The notes below the pieces were generated by a model. It worked only from the letters and a program-made list of their open reading frames with translations. It did not search any database and was not told where the DNA came from. A stretch of DNA of 64,000 nt from Deltaproteobacteria bacterium (GTDB lineage Bacteria; Myxococcota_A; UBA796; CAJQPC01), in the NCBI GenBank assembly GCA_016717595.1, contig JADKFE010000128.1:1-64000 (forward strand). The letters are read 5' to 3'. Positions 7,373 through 15,441 of this stretch are shown piece by piece. Made by a program: the position numbers and the translations under genes. Within the stretch, counting starts at the first letter, position 1. The number at the start of each line of letters is the position of its first letter.

Positions 7373-8646
7373 TGGACATCGAGAGCCTGTTGAGCCTCTT
7401 CCTCGTCGCCATGGTCGTGGTCGGCGGCGGCGGCATCGCCGTCATGTTCACCATCCGCAACCTGCTGTTCATCAGCGGCCCCAACGAGGTGCTCGTCTTC
7501 TCCGGCGCGTCGGACACCGACGGCCGCGGCTACGTCACCGTGAAGGGCGGCCGCCGCGTGCGGGTGCCGATCATCGAGCGCGTCAGCCGCATCGACCTCA
7601 CCAACATGACCGTCGATGTCTCGGTGACCAACGCCTACTCCAAGGGCGGCATCCCGCTCACGGTGCAGGGCGTGGCCAACCTCAAGATCGCCGGTCACCA
7701 GCCCACCTTGGGCAACGCCTTGGAGCGGTTTTTGGACCGCCCCCGCGAAGACATCATCAAGATCGCCAAGGACACCCTCGAGGGCGCCCTGCGCGGCGTG
7801 CTCAGCCAGCTCACCCCTGAAGAGGTGAACGAGGACAAGCTCGCCTTCGCCCAGAAGCTCTTGGAGGAGGCCGAGCACGACCTCACCCGCCTGGGCCTGG
7901 CGCTGGACACCCTCAAGATCCAGAACGTCAGCGACGAGGTCGGCTACCTCAACTCCATCGGGCGTAAGTCGTCCGCCGAGCTGAACCGCAAGGCGAAGAT
8001 CGCTGAGGCCGACGCCAAGGCCGCGTCGATGTTCCGCGACGCCGACAACCGCCAGAAGGCCCGCCTCGCCGAGTGTGGCGCCGCGGTGCAGATCTCCCAG
8101 GCTGAAGGCAACCGCATCGTTCAAGACGCCCAGACCCGCCGGGCGGCCTTGGTCGCCAAGGAGGTCGGCGCGGTGCAGGCGCTCATCGCCCGCGCCCAGG
8201 CCGAGGTGAAGGTGCAAGAGGCCCGCGTGGAGCAGGTGCGGCGGCGGCTTGAGGCCGACGTCATCGCCCCGGCCCACGCCGACATGGAGGCCAAGGTCGC
8301 CCACGCCAAGGGCAGCGCGGCGAAGATCGTCGAGGACGGCAAAGCCACCGCCGCCGTGCTCGACCAGATGATCATCACCTGGCAGCAGGGCGGAGATCAG
8401 GCCCGGGACATCTTCCTCATGCAGAAGCTCCAGGCGCTCATGGACTCGCTCGTGGGCACGATCTCCGACGTCGAGATCAACCGCCTCACCGTGCTCCCTT
8501 CAGACAACGGCCGCGCCGCGCAGTCCGTGCGTCTGGTGGAGGAGCTCCGCGCGGGCATCGGCGTGGACCTCCCCAAGCTGCTCACCGACTTCAGCCAGTC
8601 CCGTGGCGCGCCCGCGCCCGCGCGGCGGGATAAGCCAGCGCAGTAA
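7372..8646 (+). CDS. SPFH/flotillin-like protein 2
   Basis: The 424-residue protein is a paralogue of the preceding gene. It has an N-terminal membrane helix (LSLFLVAMVVVGGGGIAVMF), then SGPNEVLVFSG, NAYSKGGIPLTVQGVANLKI and TLEGALRGVLSQLTPEEVNEDKL of the SPFH domain, then an Ala/Glu/Lys-rich coiled coil to about residue 310. A short basic, Pro/Ala-rich tail ends the protein. The ATG at 7372 overlaps the previous stop (TGATG); a GTG one codon earlier is also possible. A strong hairpin follows at 8660, which may end the three-gene operon. Confidence 0.88.
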   Translation: MDIESLLSLFLVAMVVVGGGGIAVMFTIRNLLFISGPNEVLVFSGASDTDGRGYVTVKGGRRVRVPIIERVSRIDLTNMTVDVSVTNAYSKGGIPLTVQGVANLKIAGHQPTLGNALERFLDRPREDIIKIAKDTLEGALRGVLSQLTPEEVNEDKLAFAQKLLEEAEHDLTRLGLALDTLKIQNVSDEVGYLNSIGRKSSAELNRKAKIAEADAKAASMFRDADNRQKARLAECGAAVQISQAEGNRIVQDAQTRRAALVAKEVGAVQALIARAQAEVKVQEARVEQVRRRLEADVIAPAHADMEAKVAHAKGSAAKIVEDGKATAAVLDQMIITWQQGGDQARDIFLMQKLQALMDSLVGTISDVEINRLTVLPSDNGRAAQSVRLVEELRAGIGVDLPKLLTDFSQSRGAPAPARRDKPAQ

Positions 8647-8659
8647 CCGTCGTCCCCAC

Positions 8660-8695
8660 AGGATCGGCGGCGCCTTGGATGGCGGCGCCGGTCCT
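8660..8695 (+). terminator. Strong hairpin between flotillin operon and hflX
   Basis: Fifteen-base arms (8660-8674 and 8681-8695) pair at all but one position, counting one G-T pair, around a six-base loop. No U-run follows, so it may be an attenuator or stability element rather than a classical intrinsic terminator. It ends 63 bases before the first standard hflX start codon. Confidence 0.5.
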
Positions 8696-8757
8696 CTCCT
8701 CTGGAGCCCCTCATTCCTGATCTGTACGGCAACCTAGAGGGCCTCAAGTCCTCCCAG

Positions 8758-10524
8758 GTGAAGTCCCTCAAGGCGCTTTACGAGCGGCGCCTCCCCCAAG
8801 ACCGCTTCGTCACCCCAGAGCTGGCCCGTCGATTGACTGAGCTGGCCCGCGAGCTGCACCGGCAGCTCGGCGTGACGGTTGACCGCGTCGGGTTCATCGA
8901 GCACGTCATCGTCGGCGACGCCCATCAGGTGTTCATCCCCGATCTCGGCCGCTCCCGCGCCGGTGAGGCCCGCTTCCGCGGCCTGCGGCTGATCGTGGCC
9001 CAGCTTCGTGGTGAAGGCATCACGAAGGACAACCTCACCGACCTCGGCCTCTTGCGCCTCGACACCATCGTCACCATCGCCGCGGGCATCGACGGCCTGC
9101 CCGGCGACATTGAGTACGCCTACGCCCTGCCGCCTGAAGAGGCCCGCGCCGCCCGCGAGGCCCTGGGAGAAGGCGGCGGCGCCAAGATCGGCGACAACAA
9201 GGGCCTCGACGACACGATGTTCCGCGTCGAGAAGCGCCCGTCGGTTCACCGCTGGGAAGAAGACTACAAGGCCTTCATCGACGATCTGGAGGCCCGCTTC
9301 ACCCGCTCCGGCGCGCTCAAGCGGGTCGATGGCCGCCAGCGGGCGATCCTCGTCGCCGTGAGCCTCAACCAGAGCGCCCAGGAGGCCCGGCTGAGCCTAG
9401 AGGAGCTGGAGCGCCTCACCACGACGGCGGGCCTGGAGGTGGTCGACCGCGCCCTGCAGGTGCGCCGCGAGGCCGACAACCGCACGCTCATCGGCAAAGG
9501 CAAACTCCAAGAGCTGCTGCTCAAGGCGATGCACTTAGGCGCCGAGGTGCTCATCTTCGACGGTGAGCTGAGCCCGAGCCAGCTCCGCAACATCGCCACC
9601 GAGACCGAGCTCGCCGTGCTCGACCGCACCCAGCTCATCCTCGACATCTTCGCCCAGCGCGCCACCACCCGCGAGGGCAAGCTCCAGGTGGAGCTGGCCC
9701 AGCTCCGGTACCGCAAGCCGCGCCTGGCGATCATGCCCACGGCCATGAGCCGCCTCACCGGCGGCATCGGCGGGCGAGGCCCCGGCGAGACGAAGCTCGA
9801 GATCAACCGCCGCCGGGCCGATGAGCGCCTGGACCGCGTCGCCGCCCAGCTCAAAGAGCTCGGCCGACAGCGCGGGCGCCGCCGCGACCGCCGCAAACGT
9901 GTGAACCTGCCGCTGGTCGCCATCTGCGGCTACACCAACGCCGGGAAGTCCACCCTGCTCAACACCATGACCAACGCCAAGGTGGACGCTGAAGACAAGC
10001 TCTTCGCCACCTTGGACCCCACCTCACGCCGCATGCGGTTCCCTGAGGAGCGTGAGGTGATCCTCACCGACACCGTCGGGTTCATCCGCCGCCTGCCCAA
10101 AGAGCTGATCGAGGCGTTCCGATCCACCTTAGAGGAGGTCGTCGAGGCCGATCTCCTGCTGCACGTCGTAGACGCCGCGTCCGACGAGAAGGACGTGCAC
10201 ATGCGCGAGGTGGATCGTGTGCTCAAGCAGCTCGACGCCCACGAGATCCCCCGCGTCGTCGTGTTTAACAAGGCCGATCAGCTCAGCCCCGAGGCCCAGG
10301 CTGACCTTCAGCAGGAGCGCGGCGGCCTGCTCGTGAGCGCGCTCACCCGCGAGGGCCTCGACACCTTGCTGGTCGAGGTCGAGCGCCAGATCTTCCGAGA
10401 TCGCGCCGCCAAAGCCAAGAGCGCGCAGCACGACGATCAGGATGATGAGGAGATCATCGACCCCGAGTCTTGGGACGACCTCCCCGCCCCCGCCGCGGAT
10501 GGCCCAAGCCCGTCCGGGGGTTGA
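8758..10524 (+). CDS. hflX: GTPase HflX
   Basis: HflX is a ribosome-associated GTPase that splits or rescues stalled 70S ribosomes. The N-terminal HflX domain is long. The GTPase has G1 GYTNAGKSTLLN at about residue 393, G3 DTVGFIRRLP, and G4 NKAD. The linker GRGPGETKLEINRR is the family signature. The C-terminal 40 residues are acidic and Pro-rich (DDQDDEEIIDPE). The first ordinary start is GTG 8758, but family-like sequence continues upstream in frame (IPDLYGNLEGLKSSQ) with no ATG, GTG or TTG. ATT 8713, behind a GGAG at 8702-8705, or CTG 8722 may be the true start. Confidence 0.92.
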   Translation: MKSLKALYERRLPQDRFVTPELARRLTELARELHRQLGVTVDRVGFIEHVIVGDAHQVFIPDLGRSRAGEARFRGLRLIVAQLRGEGITKDNLTDLGLLRLDTIVTIAAGIDGLPGDIEYAYALPPEEARAAREALGEGGGAKIGDNKGLDDTMFRVEKRPSVHRWEEDYKAFIDDLEARFTRSGALKRVDGRQRAILVAVSLNQSAQEARLSLEELERLTTTAGLEVVDRALQVRREADNRTLIGKGKLQELLLKAMHLGAEVLIFDGELSPSQLRNIATETELAVLDRTQLILDIFAQRATTREGKLQVELAQLRYRKPRLAIMPTAMSRLTGGIGGRGPGETKLEINRRRADERLDRVAAQLKELGRQRGRRRDRRKRVNLPLVAICGYTNAGKSTLLNTMTNAKVDAEDKLFATLDPTSRRMRFPEEREVILTDTVGFIRRLPKELIEAFRSTLEEVVEADLLLHVVDAASDEKDVHMREVDRVLKQLDAHEIPRVVVFNKADQLSPEAQADLQQERGGLLVSALTREGLDTLLVEVERQIFRDRAAKAKSAQHDDQDDEEIIDPESWDDLPAPAADGPSPSGG

Positions 10525-10555
10525 TCAACGCCTCTGTCCGTGATCTTGCAGGTAC

Positions 10556-10584
10556 TTGCGGACTGGACAGGGTGCGGCTAAAAC
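10556..10584 (+). promoter_or_regulatory. Predicted sigma70-type promoter for the first Cys-rich lipoprotein
   Basis: TTGCGG at 10556-10561 and TAAAAC at 10579-10584 are separated by 17 bases. The -10 matches consensus at four of six positions and the -35 at three of six. It lies about 40 bases before the lipoprotein ATG and after hflX. This is prediction by eye only. Confidence 0.35.
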
Positions 10585-10625
10585 AGAAGCTGCCGAAAGC
10601 GGCACCCAACAACGGAGACGCCCAA

Positions 10626-11150
10626 ATGAACAAACTCTTCCTGGCTTCCCTCGCCGTCGCGAGCTTCATCGCGTGTGATGGTGGCAAGACCTGTGACTCT
10701 GGCGAGGTCTGTGACAGCCTCGGCAGCGACAGCGGCTCGGACTGCACCAGCCTCCCCACGGAGCTCGGCGACGTCACCTACGACTGTGACAACCTCGGCT
10801 ACTTCTACGATGTGAACTACATCAACTGGGGCAGCGCCCCCGACCTCTACATCTACCAGTCGGGCTCGGACAACCCCTGGAACGAGGTCCACCCCTTCCC
10901 CGCCGACCCCGTCGAGTACGACGCCAGCGGCTGCTCCGAGGTCTACTACCTTGAGCTCGCCAGCGTCGCCAGCATCCCCGAGGTGGTCGAGGGCACCACG
11001 ACCCTGTTCAGCTGCGACATGATCGACACGCTGACCTGGCTCGTCTTCGCGTACGACACTCCGCCCGGCGTCGCTGCGGAGTGCGGCGGCTTCGGTGACG
11101 ACGTGGCCGCGACCAACGAGTTCTTCGGCGCTGACTGCCCCACGATCTGA
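10626..11150 (+). CDS. Secreted Cys-containing lipoprotein, family copy 1
   Basis: The 174-residue protein begins with a signal peptide MNKLFLASLAVASFIAC, whose Cys fits a lipobox, followed by a short Asp/Ser/Gly linker. The mature part has about ten cysteines, likely forming disulfides, and the stretches WNEVHPFPADPVEYDASGC and VVEGTTTLF. These recur in the copy at 11745 (TELHPFPAGSFDYDPGGC and VVEGQTTLF), so both belong to one family. I do not know the family or its function. The ATG at 10626 with GGAG upstream is preferred over an in-frame extension to 10470, which would run through hflX. A good terminator follows. Confidence 0.8.
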   Translation: MNKLFLASLAVASFIACDGGKTCDSGEVCDSLGSDSGSDCTSLPTELGDVTYDCDNLGYFYDVNYINWGSAPDLYIYQSGSDNPWNEVHPFPADPVEYDASGCSEVYYLELASVASIPEVVEGTTTLFSCDMIDTLTWLVFAYDTPPGVAAECGGFGDDVAATNEFFGADCPTI

Positions 11151-11176
11151 TCTCGCGCTCCTTCGGGAGTCCATCG

Positions 11177-11211
11177 GCCCCCGCGCGCCTCGGCTCGCGG
11201 GGGCTTTTTTT
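11177..11211 (+). terminator. Intrinsic terminator after lipoprotein copy 1
   Basis: GCCCCCGCG at 11177-11185 pairs perfectly with CGCGGGGGC at 11196-11204, and T7 follows at 11205-11211. This is a classical Rho-independent terminator. Confidence 0.9.
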
Positions 11212-11257
11212 GTTGGGGATCGGGACAAGTCCCCCCACGCTGAGGCACACTGGCGAC

Positions 11258-11734
11258 ATGCTCACCGGGCCGATCCCCCTCTTCTGGCTCTACGCCTGCG
11301 CCTTGCCCAGCCCCGAGGCGCCCGCCTTCTTTGAGGGCCCGGCGCTGATCACCGACGTGACGACGGCCTGCGACGCCGATCGTGACGAGCGGCGGATCGA
11401 GGTCACCACTGAGGGCTGGACGTCCGGGGGCATGATCGCCATGAGCCTCGACGGCGCGCGCTTTGAGAGCCACAAGCTGCTCTCCGCTGAGGCCGCCGAG
11501 GACGGCGCCTGGGACGTGCTCGCGCTCACCCTCGACGTGCTGCCCGACCCCGTGGAGGCCGTCGCCGACGCCTCCACCGCCTACCTCTGCGACCCCGCCA
11601 CTGAAGACGCGCTGGCCTGGCGCCTCGTGGTCTACGACGCCTTCACCCGCGAGGTGAGCGACTGCCGGGTGTGGGGGCAGACCTTAGACTGGAACGCCGT
11701 CGCGGGCTACTCGACCTGCGACAAGCCCCTTTAG
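11258..11734 (+). CDS. Small secreted protein, distant member of the Cys-containing family
   Basis: The 158-residue protein begins with a plausible signal peptide (MLTGPIPLFWLYACALPSPEA). Its layout resembles the genes on either side: an early CDADRD, a central WDVLALTLDVL strand, then LAWRLVVYDAFTREVSDCRVWG, which aligns by eye with LTWLVFAYD and LSYAILIYD...VGCWSWG in the neighbours. I take it as a diverged tandem paralogue. The ATG at 11258 begins the signal peptide; the in-frame extension upstream crosses the terminator and is unlikely. The function is unknown. Confidence 0.7.
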   Translation: MLTGPIPLFWLYACALPSPEAPAFFEGPALITDVTTACDADRDERRIEVTTEGWTSGGMIAMSLDGARFESHKLLSAEAAEDGAWDVLALTLDVLPDPVEAVADASTAYLCDPATEDALAWRLVVYDAFTREVSDCRVWGQTLDWNAVAGYSTCDKPL

Positions 11735-11744
11735 GAGTGAGGCC

Positions 11745-12290
11745 ATGCTGTTCTTCGGGTTGATGGGCCTCTGCCTCCAGACCTGCGGCGTAGGCCCCGA
11801 GCCTCCGCGCCCTGACACCGGCGGGTGGGGCGGCTGGGACTCGGCCGGCTGGGACACCGACTGGTGGGACACCGGCGGCGGGGAGGGCTGTGACGCGCTG
11901 GACACCACCCTGGACCGCGTCGAGCAGTCCTTCGTCGACACGCTCTGGCGCCACGACGTCTACACCGTCGGCTGGATGTCGTCGCCCGACCTGCTCGTCA
12001 CCCGCGCCGCCGAGCCCGCCTGGACCGAGCTGCACCCCTTCCCCGCCGGCTCCTTCGACTACGACCCCGGGGGCTGCTGGGACCACTTCCGCCTCGATCT
12101 GAGGCTGGTGGCCGACGTCAGCGACGTCGTCGAGGGCCAGACGACGCTGTTCACCGAGGCCGACGGCCCAAACCTCAGCTACGCGATCCTGATCTACGAC
12201 ATCGACCAGCGCGCCGTCGGCTGCTGGAGCTGGGGCCTCGATCCGGCGAGCGCCGCCACGGCCATCGGCACGTCCTGCGACGTGATCTAA
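11745..12290 (+). CDS. Secreted Cys-containing lipoprotein, family copy 3
   Basis: The 181-residue protein has a short signal peptide ending at a lipobox-like Cys (MLFFGLMGLCLQTC). A Trp/Gly/Asp linker follows (DTGGWGGWDSAGWDTDWWDTGG), of the Asp-Thr-Gly kind common in myxobacterial lipoproteins. The mature domain repeats copy 1 closely: SPDLLV, TELHPFPAGSFDYDPGGCWDHFRL, VVEGQTTLF and YAILIYDI. It starts 10 bases after copy 2 and ends 8 bases before the convergent pdxA. The family is not recognised; repeated duplication suggests a surface or binding role. Confidence 0.78.
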   Translation: MLFFGLMGLCLQTCGVGPEPPRPDTGGWGGWDSAGWDTDWWDTGGGEGCDALDTTLDRVEQSFVDTLWRHDVYTVGWMSSPDLLVTRAAEPAWTELHPFPAGSFDYDPGGCWDHFRLDLRLVADVSDVVEGQTTLFTEADGPNLSYAILIYDIDQRAVGCWSWGLDPASAATAIGTSCDVI

Positions 12291-12298
12291 GCCGCGCC

Positions 12299-13216
12299 CT
12301 AAGCGGTGAGGCTCAAGGCGAGCTGGATCGCGGCCTCCATCGACGCCGAGTCCGCGCGGTTCTGGCCGTAGAGGTCGTCGGCGGTGCCGTGATCCACCGA
12401 GGTGCGCACGATGGGCAGGCCCAGCGTCCAGTTCACCGAGCGCCCAAAGTCGATGAGCTTGAGCGGGGCGAGGCCCTGGTCGTGGTACATCGCGACCACC
12501 ATGTCGGCGCGGCCGTCGAGCATCCAACGAAAGGCGACCTCGGCGGAGACCGGGCCCTCGACGGTGAGGCCCTCGGCCCGGGCGGCGCTGATCGCCGGGG
12601 CGATGACGTCGAGCTCCTCGCGGCCCAAGAGCCCGCCGTCTCCGGCGTGGGGGTTGAGGCCACAGACGAGCAGGCGCGGCTGGGCAATCCCCAAACGGTC
12701 GCTGAGCTCGGCGCTGGAGACCCGCAGCGTGCGCAGCACCAGCGGCTTGGTGATCGCCTGGGCCACCCGTTTGATCGGCAGGTGAACCGTCACCAAGGAG
12801 ACCCGCAGCGCCCCGCCAACGAAGGCCATCACCGGATCGGCGACGCCGCACAGCTCGCCCAGAAACGTCGTGTGCCCGGGGTGCTGAAAGCCCCTCGCGG
12901 CGAGGCGGGCCTTATGAATCGGCCCGGTCACCAAGGCCCGCCCGCGGCCCTCTAAGCAGGCTGAGACCGCGAGGCGCAGGGCGGCGATCTCGACGGGCTC
13001 CGCGTCGCCCAAGGCCGCGTGGGGATCCAAGGCCCGAAGCCCACCCGCGCCCTCGTGAATCTGGGAGACGACCGGCAGCTCAGGCGCGACCCGCAGCAGC
13101 TCCGGGAGATCCCCGATCAACACCGCGTCGAGGCCCAGGCGCCGCGCGGCCTTCACCGCCACCTCCGCGCCCACGCCGCGGGGGTCGCCAGGGGTGATGA
13201 GCAGCGGCGTAGACAT
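12299..13216 (-). CDS. pdxA: 4-hydroxythreonine-4-phosphate dehydrogenase PdxA
   Basis: PdxA oxidises 4-phosphohydroxy-L-threonine in the DXP-dependent route to pyridoxal 5'-phosphate. The 305-residue protein has the family length and signatures: LLITPGDPRGVG at the start, GPIHKARL, HPGHTTFLGELCG with a metal-binding His, NPHAGDGGLLGREE, and MYHDQGLAPLKLIDFG followed by VRTSVDHGTADDLYG, which carry the other metal and substrate histidines. It lies 12 bases downstream of a SurA-like gene, the same neighbourhood as surA-pdxA in Escherichia coli, so the operon link is likely old. Confidence 0.95.
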   Translation of the reverse strand: MSTPLLITPGDPRGVGAEVAVKAARRLGLDAVLIGDLPELLRVAPELPVVSQIHEGAGGLRALDPHAALGDAEPVEIAALRLAVSACLEGRGRALVTGPIHKARLAARGFQHPGHTTFLGELCGVADPVMAFVGGALRVSLVTVHLPIKRVAQAITKPLVLRTLRVSSAELSDRLGIAQPRLLVCGLNPHAGDGGLLGREELDVIAPAISAARAEGLTVEGPVSAEVAFRWMLDGRADMVVAMYHDQGLAPLKLIDFGRSVNWTLGLPIVRTSVDHGTADDLYGQNRADSASMEAAIQLALSLTA

Positions 13217-13228
13217 CTGTGCCTGGGG

Positions 13229-14284
13229 TCAGGGCATCAAAGAGGGCGGCGGGGCGAGCGGATCCAGCTCGGGCGTGGCCTGACGGTCGAGCACACCATA
13301 GCCCACCGGGGGCTCCAACTTCACCACCACGGCGGCCTGGCGCCGGGCTTGGGCCGTCCACAGGGCCATCTCCGCCTCCATCTTACGCGCCTGAAGCTCT
13401 TGGCTGAGCTGCTCACGCAAGGCCTCATAGGGCGGCGGCGGGGCGAACTCTGAAGACGACACCCGCAGGAGCATCAGGCCGTTGGGCAGGGCGATGGGGC
13501 CCGAGACCGCGCCCACCGGGGCGCCGAAGGCCGCGGCGTCGAGCTCGGGGATGGCCTCACCCTTCTTGAAGGCGCCGAGCTGGCCTTTGCCGCCGCTGAG
13601 CAGGCTCTCCGGGTGCTCGGCGAGGAGCTCCGCCCAGGTGACCGTGCCCGCGTCGTGCCGGGCCTTGTCTTCGCTGAGCTTGAGCGCCAGGGCCGCGCGG
13701 TCGTCCAGGGTGGCGTCGGCCCCCCAAGGCACCAAGATGCCCTCTAAGGTGCGGGACTCGGCGCCGACATAGCCGTCTTTGACCTCTTGGTCGTAGAGGT
13801 CACGCAGGTCTTGTTCGGCCACGGTCACCCGCGGCGCGAGGATCGACTGACCAAACCGCATCGACCGGAGCTGCTCCATGAGCTGCTCCCGGTAGAGCGA
13901 CCACGCCAAGCCGGAGCGCTCGACCTCACGGCGGAGCTGATCCCGGGTGAGGCCGTTCTGGCGGGCGATGTCGTCGATCGTGGCCTCTAAGTCGTCTTGG
14001 GTGACGTCCAAGCCGAGGCGGGTCATCTCTTGGGAGACGAGCTCCGTCTGGATCAGGGTGTCGAGCACCTCAAGCTCGGCCTCCCGACGGGCCTTCTCAC
14101 CCTCGGCGTCTACACGCTCGGCGATGAAGTCGCCGCCGAGCTCATACACATCCGAGAGCGTGATCACCTCTTTGTTGACCACCGCCGCGACCCGATCCAC
14201 CACGACGGCGCCCGCTGGGCGCACGATCAACGCGAGCCCAAGGGCGAGGGTCAGGAGCGTGAGGCCGAGGCGGCGCGCCAACAT
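13229..14284 (-). CDS. SurA-like periplasmic chaperone / peptidyl-prolyl isomerase
   Basis: The 351-residue protein has a signal peptide (LGLTLLTLALGLALIVRPAGA), then VVDRVAAVVNKEVITLSDV, the characteristic N-terminal start of SurA, and a helical SurA_N domain with TRDQLRREVERSGLAWSLYREQL. One parvulin-like domain follows (LSEDKARHDAGTVTWAELLAEHP, then GGKGQLGAFKKGEAIPELDAAAF), and a Pro-rich tail ends it. SurA escorts outer-membrane proteins through the periplasm. Its start overlaps the stop of the upstream PpiC lipoprotein by one base, so the two folding factors are coupled. Confidence 0.85.
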   Translation of the reverse strand: MLARRLGLTLLTLALGLALIVRPAGAVVVDRVAAVVNKEVITLSDVYELGGDFIAERVDAEGEKARREAELEVLDTLIQTELVSQEMTRLGLDVTQDDLEATIDDIARQNGLTRDQLRREVERSGLAWSLYREQLMEQLRSMRFGQSILAPRVTVAEQDLRDLYDQEVKDGYVGAESRTLEGILVPWGADATLDDRAALALKLSEDKARHDAGTVTWAELLAEHPESLLSGGKGQLGAFKKGEAIPELDAAAFGAPVGAVSGPIALPNGLMLLRVSSSEFAPPPPYEALREQLSQELQARKMEAEMALWTAQARRQAAVVVKLEPPVGYGVLDRQATPELDPLAPPPSLMP

Positions 14285-15315
14285 CAGTGGGGCTCTTCGC
14301 CGGGGGCGGGGGCGACGGCGGGCTCACCCTCGTCCATCATCTCCCCCTCAGCGCCCTCCATGCCCGACGGCACGGCGAGGCCCGCGTCGAGGCTGGGGGC
14401 CTTGCGGGCGGCCTTGATCTCTAAGGCGTTGACCTTGTCGGTCTTCACGTCGATCTTGGCGCCTTGCTTGAGGCCGTTGACGTACTGGTCGTAGAGATCC
14501 TTGAGGCGGTCGTTCTTGACCTTGCGGAGCACCGCGCCCTTCATCTGGTCGAAGGTGCGCTCCACACGCTCACGGCGCTGGGCGACGAGCACGATGTTGT
14601 AGCCCTCATCCGTCTTGAAGACGTCGGAGAGCTGGTTGGCCTGCAGGGTGAAGGCCTTGTCGACGACGGCCTTGTCCAGACCGGGCTTGCCATCGGCGGC
14701 CACGAAGCCGACGTCGCCGCCGCGGCGCTTGTAGGGATCCTCAGAGAACTGGGCGGCCAGCTCCTTAAACTTCGCGGGATCCTTGGTGAGCTCGGCGAGG
14801 ATCCGCTCGGCCTCGGCCTTGGCCTTGTCATCGGGGCGGTCGTCCGTCACCCGGATGAGGATGCGCTTGATCTGCACCTTCTCGGGGACGATGAACTCGT
14901 CTTTGTGGGAGTCGTAGTACTTCTTGAGCTCCTCATCGGAGAAGTCCGTGTTGCGGACGTTCGTGTAGACCTGATCCCGAAGGAGGGTGTTGACCATCAC
15001 CTTCTTGACCTTGGGGTCTTTGTCGAGGCCGCGGCGCAGGGACTCTTGGTAGAGCAGCTCATCGGCGATGAGCTTCTGCATGATCTCGTCGCGCTCGGCG
15101 GGGCTCAACGACTCGTTGTTGGCGGGGGCCTTGCGGGAGGCCTCTTGCTGGAACGCCTCGGAGCCGATGGGGGTGCCGTTGATCGTCGCGAGGACCTCGC
15201 CGATCGACTCTTGGGGCGCCGCGCCCTCGGTGGCCGGGCCGGTCGCGCCACCGCCATCACCAGCACAGCCCACCGCGAGCGCCAGAACCATCAGGACAGG
15301 AGTGACAAGACGCAT
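14284..15315 (-). CDS. PpiC-type (parvulin) peptidyl-prolyl isomerase lipoprotein
   Basis: The 343-residue protein starts MRLVTPVLMVLALAVGC, a signal peptide with a clear lipobox Cys, behind a GGAG site. The in-frame reading extends 27 codons further upstream, but that part has no signal-like sequence. After a Gly/Ala linker comes a SurA_N-like helical domain (INGTPIGSEAFQQEASRKA), then a parvulin domain: VQIKRILIRVTDDRPDD, KFKELAAQFSEDPYKRRGGDVGF and TLQANQLSDVFKTDEGYNIV. The tail is Glu/Pro-rich. It probably aids folding of exported proteins at a membrane surface, together with the next gene. Confidence 0.88.
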   Translation of the reverse strand: MRLVTPVLMVLALAVGCAGDGGGATGPATEGAAPQESIGEVLATINGTPIGSEAFQQEASRKAPANNESLSPAERDEIMQKLIADELLYQESLRRGLDKDPKVKKVMVNTLLRDQVYTNVRNTDFSDEELKKYYDSHKDEFIVPEKVQIKRILIRVTDDRPDDKAKAEAERILAELTKDPAKFKELAAQFSEDPYKRRGGDVGFVAADGKPGLDKAVVDKAFTLQANQLSDVFKTDEGYNIVLVAQRRERVERTFDQMKGAVLRKVKNDRLKDLYDQYVNGLKQGAKIDVKTDKVNALEIKAARKAPSLDAGLAVPSGMEGAEGEMMDEGEPAVAPAPGEEPH

Positions 15316-15441
15316 GGATTCTCCAGGAGTAGGCGTCGAGAAGCCTTCGCCTCGACGCAGGGGGCACCCCATAGCACAGCCTTGACGCACCTTCAACGGC
15401 GCTTCCGCGTGCGGCGGGCTTCCCCGCGATATGCTCGGCTC

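Noticed and set aside
12299..12320. A fifth TGAGGCTCA copy at 12306-12314
   Set aside because: It lies inside the pdxA coding end without neighbouring repeats, so it is probably chance.
14464..15441. An N-terminal extension of the PEGA-like protein through the PpiC gene
   Set aside because: The extension is antisense to a clear PpiC lipoprotein, and the ATG at 15442 begins a proper signal peptide.
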